Below, one piece after another: positions 1 to 6,891 of a stretch of 22,542 nucleotides of DNA. The position numbers and the translations under genes are program-made. Source of the DNA: an uncultured Desulfovibrio sp. (GTDB lineage: Bacteria; Desulfobacterota; Desulfovibrionia; Desulfovibrionales; Desulfovibrionaceae); the NCBI GenBank assembly GCA_910587035.1, contig CAJUMQ010000030.1, forward strand, positions 1 through 22,542. The letters are read 5' to 3'. Within the stretch, counting starts at the first letter, position 1, and each line of letters begins with the position of its first letter. The notes under the pieces were generated by a model, which was given only the letters and a program-made list of their open reading frames with translations, had not been told where the DNA came from and searched no databases.

Positions 1-1
1 C

Positions 2-994
2 CTGTTCCACACGCGGGAGCAGCTGGTGGCGGAGGACTGGCAGCCAACCGGCAATATCTTTGAAAGGCAGGGGCAGAGGATGCTGCCCCTGTATGAGGCC
101 AAGATGATTCATCCTTATAACCACAGGGCGGCGGATGTCATAAGAAGCCAGACGGCAGTGGCCAGACAGGCCCAGCCAAGAGAGATTCCGGCAGAAGAAT
201 TGAAAGACCCCGCCAGATGCGCCATGCCCCTGTACTGGGTGCCCGAAGAAAGGGTTGATGCGGAGCTGGCAGCCTTTGGCTGGCGGCATGAATGGCTTAT
301 AGGCTGGCGTGACATAACCAGTGTGACCAATGAGAGAACAGTAATCAGCAGTGTGATACCCAAGGCGGCGGTGGGCAATAAATATCCTCTTTTATTATCT
401 CAATATCCCCAAAGTGGCTTTTGTCTAGTGGGATCATTGAGCAGTTTTATGTGTGATTATGTTGCCAGACAAAAAGTTGGAGGCACAACTCTTAATTTTT
501 TTATTGCTCAACAATTTGCAGTTTTGCCCCCCGAAACATATGCCTCACACGCCCCCTGGCAGCCATCCATAACTTTGTCTGACTGGCTGCGGCCGCGCGT
601 GCTTGAGCTGACCTATACTGCGGAGGACATGCGGCCCTTTGCGCTGGATCTGGGCTATGCGGGCGAGCCCTTTGCCTGGGATGAGGAGCGCAGGGCGCAA
701 ATCCGCGCCGAGCTGGACGCGGCCTTTTTCCACCTCTATCTGCCGGCCAATGCCGATGGCGGCTGGCAAAAATGCGCCAGCGAGACCGACGCCGAATATG
801 CAGATCTTGTGGCCGCCTTTCCCACCCCCCGCCACGCGGTTGAGTATGTCATGGAGACCTTCCCCATCACCAGGGAGAAGGACATGAAAAAACATGGCGC
901 CTACCGAACCAAAAGCCTGATTTTACAAAATTACGATTCCCTGCTTCAGGCCATGCGGGATGGCAGGCAATGGCAGTCGGACTACATACAATAG
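2..994 (+). CDS. N6-adenine DNA methyltransferase (restriction/defence type), C-terminal part; 5' end outside the window
   Basis: The frame is already open at base 2 and ends with TAG at 992-994, so only about 330 C-terminal residues are visible and the catalytic NPPY-type region is missing. What remains matches the distal part of large Eco57I/PglX/DISARM-type adenine methyltransferases: LPLYEAKMIHPYNHR near the left edge, then WRDITSVTNERTVISSVIP, then DYVARQKVGGTTLNFF followed by QFAVLPPETY, and a helical tail containing AYRTKSLIL. In the family these segments belong to the target-recognition half, so this piece probably contributes to DNA sequence specificity. The exact system (type IIG, BREX-like or DISARM-like) cannot be decided without the upstream genes. 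Bases 381-530 are about 36% GC by hand count while the flanking coding sequence is above 60%, which suggests transfer or recombination. Family call is confident; system call is not. Confidence 0.85.
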   Translation: MFHTREQLVAEDWQPTGNIFERQGQRMLPLYEAKMIHPYNHRAADVIRSQTAVARQAQPREIPAEELKDPARCAMPLYWVPEERVDAELAAFGWRHEWLIGWRDITSVTNERTVISSVIPKAAVGNKYPLLLSQYPQSGFCLVGSLSSFMCDYVARQKVGGTTLNFFIAQQFAVLPPETYASHAPWQPSITLSDWLRPRVLELTYTAEDMRPFALDLGYAGEPFAWDEERRAQIRAELDAAFFHLYLPANADGGWQKCASETDAEYADLVAAFPTPRHAVEYVMETFPITREKDMKKHGAYRTKSLILQNYDSLLQAMRDGRQWQSDYIQ

Positions 995-1154
995 GGCGGG
1001 ATTGCATCATGCAGGGTTTGTCGGCGCATCCATAATCCAGGCCGCGGACTGGCAGAGGATTCTCGCGGCGTGATTGCCGCGCGGCGGCGCTCTGGCGCGC
1101 ATGGCTCAGGCCGTGGATATCTGCCGCATCCCGGGGCCGCAACAGGAGGAAAAC

Positions 1155-1709
1155 TTGGCGGACTGCAGGCAGATGGCATTTGGCCCCCGCTTGCTGGTGC
1201 TTGGATGTCCCGGTTCTGGCAAGAGCACATTCGCGCGCAGGCTGGCCGCTTTGACCGGTCTTCCGCTCCATTATCTGGACATGCTCTGGCACAGGCCAGA
1301 CAGGACGACCCTTTCCCGCGAAGAATTTGACTCGTCCCTGGCGGAGCTGCTTGCGCTGCCCAAATGGATTATTGACGGCAATTACCAGAGAACACTGCCG
1401 CAAAGGCTGGCGCACGCCACAGGCGCCTTTCTGTTTGATCTTCCGGTTTCGGAATGTCTCCGGGGAGTCGGGCAAAGAATTGGCCGCAAGCGGCCGGACA
1501 TGCCCTGGATTGAAAGGGGATTTGATCCGGAATTCAGGGATTGGATCCTGAACTTCCGCCATGACAGGCTGCCGGGCATCCTGCGGCTCCTGCGCGCCTC
1601 CCGTTGCAGGACCATCATATTCAGGTCCCATGGCATGGCTGACGAATATTTGGATAAACTTCAGAACATGGCGGCGCGGTTTCCCGCCAGGGGGTGGGAT
1701 GACCCCTGA
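1155..1709 (+). CDS. Small P-loop ATPase/kinase, adenylate-kinase or FlaR (topology modulation)-like
   Basis: This predicted 184-residue protein has a clear Walker A motif, GCPGSGKST, at residues 17-25. It continues with the pattern of the adenylate-kinase-like 'topology modulation protein' group: a hydrophobic LPLHYLDMLWH strand, WIIDGNYQRTLPQR, and a basic C-terminal half rich in Arg, as expected of phosphoryl-transfer enzymes. The true substrate is unknown, and the FlaR name is historical rather than functional. I chose the TTG at 1155 because AGGAGGA lies 5-6 bases upstream (1144-1150). The next in-frame ATG at 1173 has no comparable ribosome binding site, and longer starts reach into a stretch with no homology signal. 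It stands alone, about 160 bases after the methyltransferase stop and about 175 bases before menA. Confidence 0.8.
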   Translation: MADCRQMAFGPRLLVLGCPGSGKSTFARRLAALTGLPLHYLDMLWHRPDRTTLSREEFDSSLAELLALPKWIIDGNYQRTLPQRLAHATGAFLFDLPVSECLRGVGQRIGRKRPDMPWIERGFDPEFRDWILNFRHDRLPGILRLLRASRCRTIIFRSHGMADEYLDKLQNMAARFPARGWDDP

Positions 1710-1785
1710 AGTGGAGCTTTTCCCCATGCCTGGCATCCGGCCTCGCCAGACAGCCTGCAAATCACATCCTGCAGGCGCGCATGAT

Positions 1786-1813
1786 TTGACAAATGCTGGC
1801 ATGTGTGTAACCA
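1786..1813 (+). promoter_or_regulatory. Candidate sigma-70 promoter for menA
   Basis: A perfect TTGACA at 1786-1791 is followed after 16 bases by TAACCA at 1808-1813, a partial match to a -10 box. Transcription would begin near 1820 and give a leader of about 65 bases before the menA start at 1884. This placement argues against using the upstream in-frame GTG at 1803 as the start. Eye-based, unscored. Confidence 0.35.
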
Positions 1814-1883
1814 GTGCGTCAGGTTTCATGCCTTATGCGACACCACTTGCGACCTTTGCGGCTGCTCCAGGAAAATCGGCGGA

Positions 1884-2834
1884 ATGCCCATGCAATCAAA
1901 AGAACATGGCCTGACCGGCTCCGGTCAGGATGGCTGCTTTGGCAAATGGCTTGAGGCCGCCAGGCTGCGCACCCTGCCCCTGTCCACCTCCGGTGTGATA
2001 CTGGGTGGGGGTCTGGCCGCCTGCGCGGGTCATTTCAACTGGCTCATCTTCATTTTAAGCATGCTTGTGGCTGTATCCCTGCAGATACTGTCCAATTTCG
2101 CCAATGATTATGGGGATGCGGTCAAGGGCTCGGACGGCCCCGGCCGCGTGGGGCCCAGACGGGCCGTGGCCAGCGGCGCCATATCCCCTGCCGGGATGTA
2201 TCGCGGCATAATGGTCATGATCTGCGTCTGCGCCCTGGGCACTTTGCTGCTGCTGTGGGCCAGCTTTGGCGCCAGCTGGCAGAGATGGGTCATATTTCTG
2301 ATACTGGCAGCCGCCTCCGTGGCGGCCGCCATCTTCTACACCATGGGCAGGCACCCCTACGGATACATGGGCCTTGGCGATGTGTTCGTATTTGTTTTTT
2401 TTGGTCCTGTGGCAGTGGCTGGCGCGTTTTTTCTGTATGGCCCGCCATTTACCGCGCTGCCCCTGTTGCCGGCATGCGCCACAGGCCTGTTTGCAACCGC
2501 AGTGCTGAACATCAACAATATCCGCGACATGGACAATGATCGTGCCAATGGCAAAAACACGCTGGCCCTAAGGCTGGGAGGGCATTGGGCCCGCATATAT
2601 CATCTGTTCCTCATTGGCGGGGGCCTGCTCTGCTGGCTGGTCTGGCTGCCGCTGTACGGCTGTTATGCGGGTCTGCCGCTGCTGCTGGCGGCAATTCCCC
2701 TTGTCCTGAGCACATGGCGCGTATGGAGCTCGCATTCGCCAGACGTGCTGGACGCGCAACTGCGCATGACCTCCATTTCCGCAGGCCTGTTCAATCTCGT
2801 CATGGCCCTGGCCCTGCCACCTGTTTTTGCCTGA
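1884..2834 (+). CDS. menA: 1,4-dihydroxy-2-naphthoate polyprenyltransferase (MenA, UbiA superfamily)
   Basis: MenA attaches the prenyl tail to 1,4-dihydroxy-2-naphthoate in the membrane, the step that gives demethylmenaquinone. The 316-residue protein shows the two Asp-rich motifs of UbiA enzymes: NFANDYGDAVKGSD at residues 71-84, and NIRDMDNDRANGKNT at about 212-226. Both bind Mg2+ and the prenyl diphosphate. The N-terminal WLEAARLRTLPLS segment and the Gly/Arg-rich GPGRVGPRRAVASG segment after the first motif are typical of MenA rather than UbiA. About eight to nine hydrophobic membrane segments follow. ATG 1884 and ATG 1890 are both possible starts; GGCGGA sits just upstream and fits 1890 slightly better. 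No other men genes are visible here. The gene implies a menaquinone-based membrane chain. Confidence 0.93.
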   Translation: MPMQSKEHGLTGSGQDGCFGKWLEAARLRTLPLSTSGVILGGGLAACAGHFNWLIFILSMLVAVSLQILSNFANDYGDAVKGSDGPGRVGPRRAVASGAISPAGMYRGIMVMICVCALGTLLLLWASFGASWQRWVIFLILAAASVAAAIFYTMGRHPYGYMGLGDVFVFVFFGPVAVAGAFFLYGPPFTALPLLPACATGLFATAVLNINNIRDMDNDRANGKNTLALRLGGHWARIYHLFLIGGGLLCWLVWLPLYGCYAGLPLLLAAIPLVLSTWRVWSSHSPDVLDAQLRMTSISAGLFNLVMALALPPVFA

Positions 2835-2883
2835 AGGATTTTAAATCAGATTGCACGGATGGCCTGGAGGAGCGAAGGGTTTT

Positions 2884-3060
2884 TATGTTCAGGCTGGCCT
2901 TGCCAGTCATGGCGTGGCGTATTAGTATACGGGGAGTCCCGAAAGATGTTGTGGAGCATCCATCAGGGCTGGCACGGCGCGTTTAGCGCCCCCGTATCCG
3001 GTTAGCTTTGGGAGTTTTTCAGGCCCCGTCTCAACCCTGTATTGAGTCGGGGCCAGCTTT
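2884..3060 (+). ncRNA. Candidate structured RNA or structured menA 3' UTR ending in a terminator
   Basis: No protein-like frame is seen on the + strand here. The sequence folds by eye into a compact three-way junction. Helix P1 pairs ATACGGG (2927-2933) with CCCGTAT (2991-2997). P2 pairs AG-CCC (2935-2940, one T bulged) with GGGCT (2966-2970) and contains an inner GATG/CATC (2945-2948 with 2961-2964). P3 is GGCGC/GCGCC (2976-2980 with 2986-2990). A small CTGGC/GCCAG hairpin precedes it at about 2894-2906, and the terminator at 3022 follows. I do not recognise it as a known riboswitch, 6S RNA, SRP RNA or hammerhead ribozyme. It could be an sRNA processed from, or an extension of, the menA transcript. 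No convincing own promoter was seen. Confidence 0.3.
3022..3060 (+). terminator. Rho-independent terminator downstream of menA
   Basis: GGCCCCG-T-CTCAA (3022-3034) pairs with TTGAG-T-CGGGGCC (3042-3054), a 12-bp stem with one T-T mismatch and a 7-base loop. AGCTTTTA follows. It lacks a U-tract in the opposite direction, so it should act mainly on + strand transcripts, although it lies directly after the stop of the small - strand ORF. Confidence 0.7.
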
Positions 3061-3131
3061 TACATGGCTTTGGCAGCCAGCAAGAGGACCAGGCTCAGGG
3101 TTGCAAGCAGAGTTACAATCAATCTCCGCAT
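3060..3131 (-). CDS. Small hydrophobic protein, 23 residues, candidate
   Basis: A 23-codon frame encodes a single hydrophobic helix. It starts MRRLIVTLLA, continues with a Leu-rich core (LVLLLAA) and ends KAM, the charge layout of a one-pass membrane peptide or a bare signal sequence. The main support is an unusually good ribosome binding site, AAAGGAGGG at about 3137-3145, eight or so bases before the ATG. A promoter-like TTGCGG-17-TAAAAA lies at 3196-3224 on the same strand. No homologue is recognised. Small single-helix toxins, leader peptides and entericidin-like peptides have similar architecture, but this one lacks a lipobox Cys. Real expression is unproven. Confidence 0.4.
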   Translation of the reverse strand: MRRLIVTLLATLSLVLLLAAKAM

Positions 3132-3195
3132 GGCATTCCCTCCTTTGACTTGCGCTGTGCCGGCGCAGATATTGTGGAGGGTAACCGGTGCCCCA

Positions 3196-3224
3196 TTTTT
3201 ACTTTTAAATGATTTTATCCGCAA
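3196..3224 (-). promoter_or_regulatory. Candidate promoter for the 23-codon ORF
   Basis: On the - strand TTGCGG (3224-3219) and TAAAAA (3201-3196) are separated by exactly 17 bases of AT-rich sequence. The predicted leader to the ATG at 3131 is about 58 bases. Both boxes are partial consensus matches. Confidence 0.3.
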
Positions 3225-3255
3225 TAATGCTGTCAGGCCCATGTCCGGCAATCCC

Positions 3256-3284
3256 TTGACAGACGCCATTAAAATACTTACCTG
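3256..3284 (+). promoter_or_regulatory. Candidate sigma-70 promoter for the Sm-like gene
   Basis: TTGACA at 3256-3261 matches the -35 consensus exactly. With a 17-base spacer the -10 position reads TACCTG (3279-3284), a weak match. The start codon at 3316 follows about 25 bases after the expected transcription start, and the leader carries the CAGGAG ribosome binding site. Confidence 0.4.
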
Positions 3285-3315
3285 ATTGCAAGCAAATTTG
3301 CAGCAGGAGTATAAT

Positions 3316-3657
3316 ATGGCATATGATATCCGTTTGTTTAAACTTGTTACCGGCGAGCTGGTAATCGGCAAATATGACGAGGCGGCAGACAGGCTCACAG
3401 ATGTTGCCGCCATCCAGACCATTCCTTCCCAGCAGGGCGTGCAGATGATGATGCTGCCCTATGGCTATCCCTTTGATTCCGAATTCACAGGCGCCATTGA
3501 GGGCAAATTCTTTATCTTCCGCTATGCCGCCACCCCCAAGGAGCTGCAGGACAAATATATCGAGGCCTGCACCAATCTCACCGTTGCCGGCGGTCTTGGC
3601 AAACTCCAGTTTGGCCAGGGAGGAGATGTCAGCCCCAGTGGTCTGATTACAAAATAA
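3316..3657 (+). CDS. Conserved hypothetical protein with Sm-like N-terminal pattern
   Basis: This is a 113-residue soluble protein with no signal peptide or membrane segment. ATG 3316 is preceded by CAGGAG at a good distance; an in-frame upstream start at 3286 has none. The first 25 residues, IRLFKLVTGELVIGKYDE, follow the pattern seen at the start of small Sm-fold or phage-type Sm-like domains (hydrophobic strand, KLV-T/N-GE-x-hIGKh). The middle carries MMMLPYGYPF and a FFIFRYA strand, again consistent with a small beta barrel. The tail is Gly-rich. I cannot assign a function. It has its own promoter-like sequence and is followed after 36 bases by the NifA-like gene, with a weak terminator between, so it may be partly co-transcribed with the regulator. 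Confidence 0.75.
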   Translation: MAYDIRLFKLVTGELVIGKYDEAADRLTDVAAIQTIPSQQGVQMMMLPYGYPFDSEFTGAIEGKFFIFRYAATPKELQDKYIEACTNLTVAGGLGKLQFGQGGDVSPSGLITK

Positions 3658-3659
3658 TT

Positions 3660-3686
3660 GCGGGCTGCCAGTGGCCGCCTTTTTTT
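3660..3686 (+). terminator. Weak terminator or attenuator between the Sm-like gene and the NifA-like gene
   Basis: GCGG (3660-3663) can pair with CCGC (3675-3678) over an 11-base loop, directly followed by seven T residues (3680-3686). The stem is short, so partial termination or attenuation of read-through into the activator gene is more likely than a full stop. Confidence 0.35.
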
Positions 3687-3693
3687 CACGCCC

Positions 3694-5220
3694 ATGCCCG
3701 CCACTGCCGAAAACCAGCTCGAGCTTTTGCACAATCTGGCCTCCCTTGTGGACGAGGCCCGCGACTTGCCGGCCACGCTGGAAAAGGCGCTTGCCCTGAT
3801 GACGGAAAAAATGGGCATGATGCGCGGCGCCATCACCATGATTGACCCGGCCACAGGCCGGATACGCATTGAGGCATCCGTGGGGCTCAACCGGGCCCAG
3901 CAGGGCAGGGGCACCTATCTGCCTGGCGAGGGCATCACCGGCACGGTCATAGTCACGGGCAAGCCCATGTGCATTGCCGATGTCAGCCGGGAGCCCCTGT
4001 TTCTCAACAAGACCCGCTGCCGCGATCTGCGCCGGGATTCCATCTCCTTTCTCTGTGTGCCCATAAAGCTCAAGGGCCAGACTGTTGGCGCGCTTTCTGT
4101 GGACAGGCTGCGTTGCGCCGGCGCCGATCTGGCCGGCGAGCTGGCCCTTTTGCAGGTGGCGGCCGCGCTGCTGGGCCATACCGCCTATGAAAGCCGCAAT
4201 TTTGGGGAGGACGCCACGGGCGCCAGGCCTGCTGGTTTTGTGGGCAATTCCGGCATCATGCGCCAGGTTTACGAGCAGATAGCCATTGTGGCGCCAGCCA
4301 TGACAACCGTTTTTCTGCATGGCGAGTCCGGCACGGGCAAGGAGCTTGCGGCCAGGGCCATCCACAATGCCAGCCCGCGCGCCAGCGGCCCCTTTGTGCC
4401 CCTCAACTGCGCGGCCCTGCCGGAAAATCTCATCGAGAGCGAGCTTTTTGGCCATGAGCGCGGCGCGTTCACCGGCGCCATCCAGACAAGACGGGGCCGC
4501 TTTGAGCTGGCATCCGGTGGCACCCTGTTTCTGGATGAAGTGGGGGAGCTGTCCCCACTGGTCCAGGCCAAGCTGTTGCGCGTTCTGCAGGAGCATGCCT
4601 TTGAGCGCGTGGGGGGCATGGAATCCCTGCCCGCCGATGCCCGTGTAATTGCCGCCACCAACCGTGATCTGGCGCAAATGACAGAAACTGGAGCCTTTCG
4701 CCGCGATCTCTACTACAGGCTCAATGTTTTTCCCATCAGCCTGCCGCCCCTGCGGGCCAGAAAGGACGACATCCTGCCCCTGGCCGCGCATTTTTTGCGG
4801 CGCTTTGCCGGCGAAGCCGGCAGGCAGGCCCCTGGCCTGTCCCTTGCGGCCATGGACATGCTGCAAAAATATGACTGGCCAGGCAATATCCGCGAGCTGG
4901 AGAATGTGATGGAGCGGGCCACATTGCTGGCCGCTGGCGAGCACATGCTGTTGCCGCGCCATCTGCCGGAGGCGCTGAGGCCGGGGCTGGAATTGAGCCA
5001 GAGCGCCGGAAATGGCAGCCTCAACGGAGGCGCCAGCCTGGAGGCAATGCTGGGGGAGGTGGAGGCGGCATGCATCGCCACAGCCCTGCGGGATGCCGGC
5101 GGCAGCCAGACCCGGGCTGCCGCAAGGCTGGGCATAACGCCGCGCATTCTTGGCCTGCGCCTGAAAAAATACGGCATGGACCCGGCGGACTTTCGCCAGC
5201 AGGGCCAGTGCGGAAAATAA
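3694..5220 (+). CDS. Sigma-54-dependent transcriptional activator, NifA-like (GAF-AAA+-Fis HTH)
   Basis: The 508-residue protein has the NifA domain order. A GAF sensor covers about residues 8-165. The AAA+ domain carries Walker A GESGTGKE (210-217), the sigma-54 contact loop GAFTGA (257-262), Walker B GGTLFLDEVGE (275-285) and WPGNIRELEN near the domain end. A C-terminal Fis-type helix-turn-helix (about 465-495) ends in LGITPRILGLRLKKYGM. It should drive RNA polymerase-sigma54 open-complex formation from upstream sites. No Cys motif is present in the linker after the AAA+ domain, so the direct oxygen-responsive type of NifA is unlikely. No nif genes are nearby, so its target is unknown and 'NifA' only describes the family. 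ATG 3694 lacks a visible ribosome binding site; the only alternative is TTG 3658, right after the previous stop. Confidence 0.9.
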   Translation: MPATAENQLELLHNLASLVDEARDLPATLEKALALMTEKMGMMRGAITMIDPATGRIRIEASVGLNRAQQGRGTYLPGEGITGTVIVTGKPMCIADVSREPLFLNKTRCRDLRRDSISFLCVPIKLKGQTVGALSVDRLRCAGADLAGELALLQVAAALLGHTAYESRNFGEDATGARPAGFVGNSGIMRQVYEQIAIVAPAMTTVFLHGESGTGKELAARAIHNASPRASGPFVPLNCAALPENLIESELFGHERGAFTGAIQTRRGRFELASGGTLFLDEVGELSPLVQAKLLRVLQEHAFERVGGMESLPADARVIAATNRDLAQMTETGAFRRDLYYRLNVFPISLPPLRARKDDILPLAAHFLRRFAGEAGRQAPGLSLAAMDMLQKYDWPGNIRELENVMERATLLAAGEHMLLPRHLPEALRPGLELSQSAGNGSLNGGASLEAMLGEVEAACIATALRDAGGSQTRAAARLGITPRILGLRLKKYGMDPADFRQQGQCGK

Positions 5221-5254
5221 AAAACGCATATTTGTGGCCCAAATATGCGTTTTG
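5221..5254. terminator. Bidirectional rho-independent terminator
   Basis: A perfect 14-bp stem pairs AAAACGCATATTTG (5221-5234) with CAAATATGCGTTTT (5240-5253) around the loop TGGCC. The stem itself ends in T runs on both strands, and AAAATAA before it adds more U on the - strand. It separates the NifA-like gene (+) from the convergent AMIN gene (-). Confidence 0.9.
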
Positions 5255-5273
5255 ACCAGGGCAGACCCTGCAA

Positions 5274-6068
5274 TTATCTGTCCACGCGCACATCCAGGCT
5301 GTCGCCGCCCTTTCCGGGCAAAACGCGCGCTATCCTTGGCTTGGCCTTGAGATCAATCACAACCCTGGTTTTATCATCAATCTTGCCCACACGCACATTG
5401 CTCACAAGATCATTTTTGGGAATGCCGGGATTTGCCGGAAACTGCCAGTCGCCATCGAGATCAATGACCATGCGGTGCGGATTTTCCAGAAGCATCTGCC
5501 TGTAACCCATGCGGCCATTGCCGCCAATGCGCACTGTGGCGCCCTTGTCGCGCGAGAAGACCACAAAGCGTGTGATGGTGTTGCCCTGCGGGCTGTCCTT
5601 CACCGGCGCCGGCTTGACTGTGGTCGCGGGGGCTGGTTTTGGCGCTGGCGCGGGCTCCGGTTTGCGGGTCTCCGGCGCGGGGGCTGGCTGGGGCCTGGTG
5701 GCCTGGACCTGCCTGGGTGGCTCCGGCGCCGCAGGCTTTTCCGGCTGCACTGGAGCAGGAGTCGGAGCAGGAGCTGGGGCCGGTGGCGGCGTTGGCGCTT
5801 CGGCCATCTGCACCGGCGCTGGCTGCTGCCTGGGCGGAGTGGCCGACTCGGCGGATTCGGACACTGTAGGCAATGGCACCAGGGTATTCTGTTTTTCCAC
5901 AGGCTGCACCACGCCGGTGGCCGGCTGCTTGTATTCCGGCTGCCTGGTTTCCGCCACGGCAGGCGGACTTGGCGGCTCGGATTTGCGGCCCAGTCTTTCA
6001 TTGAGCATCACAAGTGCCATGCCAAGCACGCATACGGCCAGGATGAGCCCGAGTATAACCTTGTTCAT
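5274..6068 (-). CDS. Membrane-anchored AMIN-domain protein with Pro-rich linker
   Basis: The protein has 264 residues. Residues 4-22 form one hydrophobic helix (signal anchor) after MNK. Residues about 30-165 are a low-complexity linker dominated by Pro, Ala, Glu and Gln. Residues about 170-264 look like an AMIN domain (RFVVFSRDKGATVRIG, HRMVIDLDGDWQFP, TRVVIDLKAK, then LDVRVDR at the end). AMIN domains localise periplasmic proteins such as AmiC amidases and secretin PilQ to peptidoglycan or envelope sites. No amidase or secretin domain follows, so this is a stand-alone AMIN protein projecting into the periplasm. ATG 6068 is favoured by AAGGA upstream and by the helix at residue 4; GTG 6104 is an alternative. 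It follows the TPR gene by a short gap and is probably co-transcribed with it. Confidence 0.85.
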   Translation of the reverse strand: MNKVILGLILAVCVLGMALVMLNERLGRKSEPPSPPAVAETRQPEYKQPATGVVQPVEKQNTLVPLPTVSESAESATPPRQQPAPVQMAEAPTPPPAPAPAPTPAPVQPEKPAAPEPPRQVQATRPQPAPAPETRKPEPAPAPKPAPATTVKPAPVKDSPQGNTITRFVVFSRDKGATVRIGGNGRMGYRQMLLENPHRMVIDLDGDWQFPANPGIPKNDLVSNVRVGKIDDKTRVVIDLKAKPRIARVLPGKGGDSLDVRVDR

Positions 6069-6119
6069 GCGCGGAGATTCCTTATTTGCAGTGGCCTGGG
6101 CCACCTCTGTTTGCCTGAA

Positions 6120-6854
6120 TTAATTTTTGCTCCGGTTGTGGCTGCCGCCCTCGATATAGGCCTTGAATTTGGCATACACAGGCTCCCTGGAGTCAATCTT
6201 CATCGCCTGGCGCAGGTGAGCCAGAGCCTCGTCGCGCATGCCCATAAGATCCAGCAGGCGGGCGACATTAAAATGCGCATGGTCATCGCCTGGAGCAAGC
6301 TCCAGAACTCTTCTGGCGCATTTCAGCGCCTGGGGATGCAGGGATTTTTTGCGGAGACTCACGCCAAAATCGCGAAACATGTGCTTGTGCACAGGCTCTA
6401 TGCCCTCTGTGGCGGAGGCAAGCCGCTCTATGGCTGCCAGAGCCCCCTTGCGATCCCTGGGCCGGTTCAGGGCGCGCAGGGCCTTATCGAAGTTGGTGCG
6501 CAGATCGTTCTCCACCTGCTTTGCCTTGCGGGCGCGCTCCAGGCTGGCCAGGGTGGCGTCTGTGAGTTCGGCCACCTTGCGGGGCGGCTGCTCAAGGGCC
6601 AGATGGCGAAAATCCGGCGTGGTTACGGGAGCAGCCAGAATGCCTGGCTCAAGCCGCCAGCCGGCGCGAAGCCTTTTTGCGGAAACCCCGACAGGGGGGC
6701 CTGTGGCAATGAAGGCCTTGTCCAGGGGCTGCACCGCATAGCTGCCATTATCCAGCTGCCAGACAAAATAGAATGGGCCGGAGGAGAGGGCGCCAGCCTT
6801 TTTGGCTGACGGACTGTTTTTTGAAAAGACACCGAGAAACTTTGGAGGGCGCAT
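6120..6854 (-). CDS. Tetratricopeptide-repeat protein, uncharacterised
   Basis: This 244-residue protein is soluble. The N-terminal 100 residues are unfamiliar, with FYFVWQLDNGSYAVQPLDK and a GVSAKRLRAGWRLEPG stretch. The C-terminal half has TPR-like helical repeats, clearest in ALKCARRVLELAPGDDHAHF and DEALAHLRQAMKIDS (about residues 175-228). TPRs mediate protein-protein contacts; no enzyme motif is seen. The ATG at 6854 has no obvious ribosome binding site, and the region just upstream is AT-rich (TTGCCA-16-TAATTT on the - strand), so the mRNA could be nearly leaderless if that weak promoter is real. It lies 37 bases after tsaD and just before the AMIN gene, so it may belong to either or both transcripts. 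Confidence 0.75.
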   Translation of the reverse strand: MRPPKFLGVFSKNSPSAKKAGALSSGPFYFVWQLDNGSYAVQPLDKAFIATGPPVGVSAKRLRAGWRLEPGILAAPVTTPDFRHLALEQPPRKVAELTDATLASLERARKAKQVENDLRTNFDKALRALNRPRDRKGALAAIERLASATEGIEPVHKHMFRDFGVSLRKKSLHPQALKCARRVLELAPGDDHAHFNVARLLDLMGMRDEALAHLRQAMKIDSREPVYAKFKAYIEGGSHNRSKN

Positions 6855-6891
6855 AAGGCAAAATTACATTTTTTAAAGGTATTGGCAAGAA

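Noticed and set aside
1064..1081. CGCGGC/GCCGCG hairpin between the methyltransferase and the kinase-like gene
   Set aside because: Six base pairs without a T-run; common by chance in GC-rich sequence and not enough to call a terminator.
1803..1883. In-frame N-terminal extension of menA with a Cys-rich stretch (CNQC, then CDLCGC)
   Set aside because: It looks like a mini zinc ribbon, but the GTG lies inside the proposed promoter, no ribosome binding site precedes it, and MenA proteins start near the WLEAARLRT segment.
3205..5229. A 674-codon open frame on the - strand, antisense to the NifA-like gene
   Set aside because: It mirrors the NifA-like frame in a GC-rich gene. The opposite strand encodes an unmistakable GAF-AAA+-HTH protein, and the antisense product is compositionally odd and has no recognisable motif.
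5475..6809. A 444-codon + strand frame over the AMIN and TPR genes
   Set aside because: Its Arg/Gly/Trp-rich repeats are the complement of the Pro-rich linker. Both - strand genes have better starts and recognisable domains.
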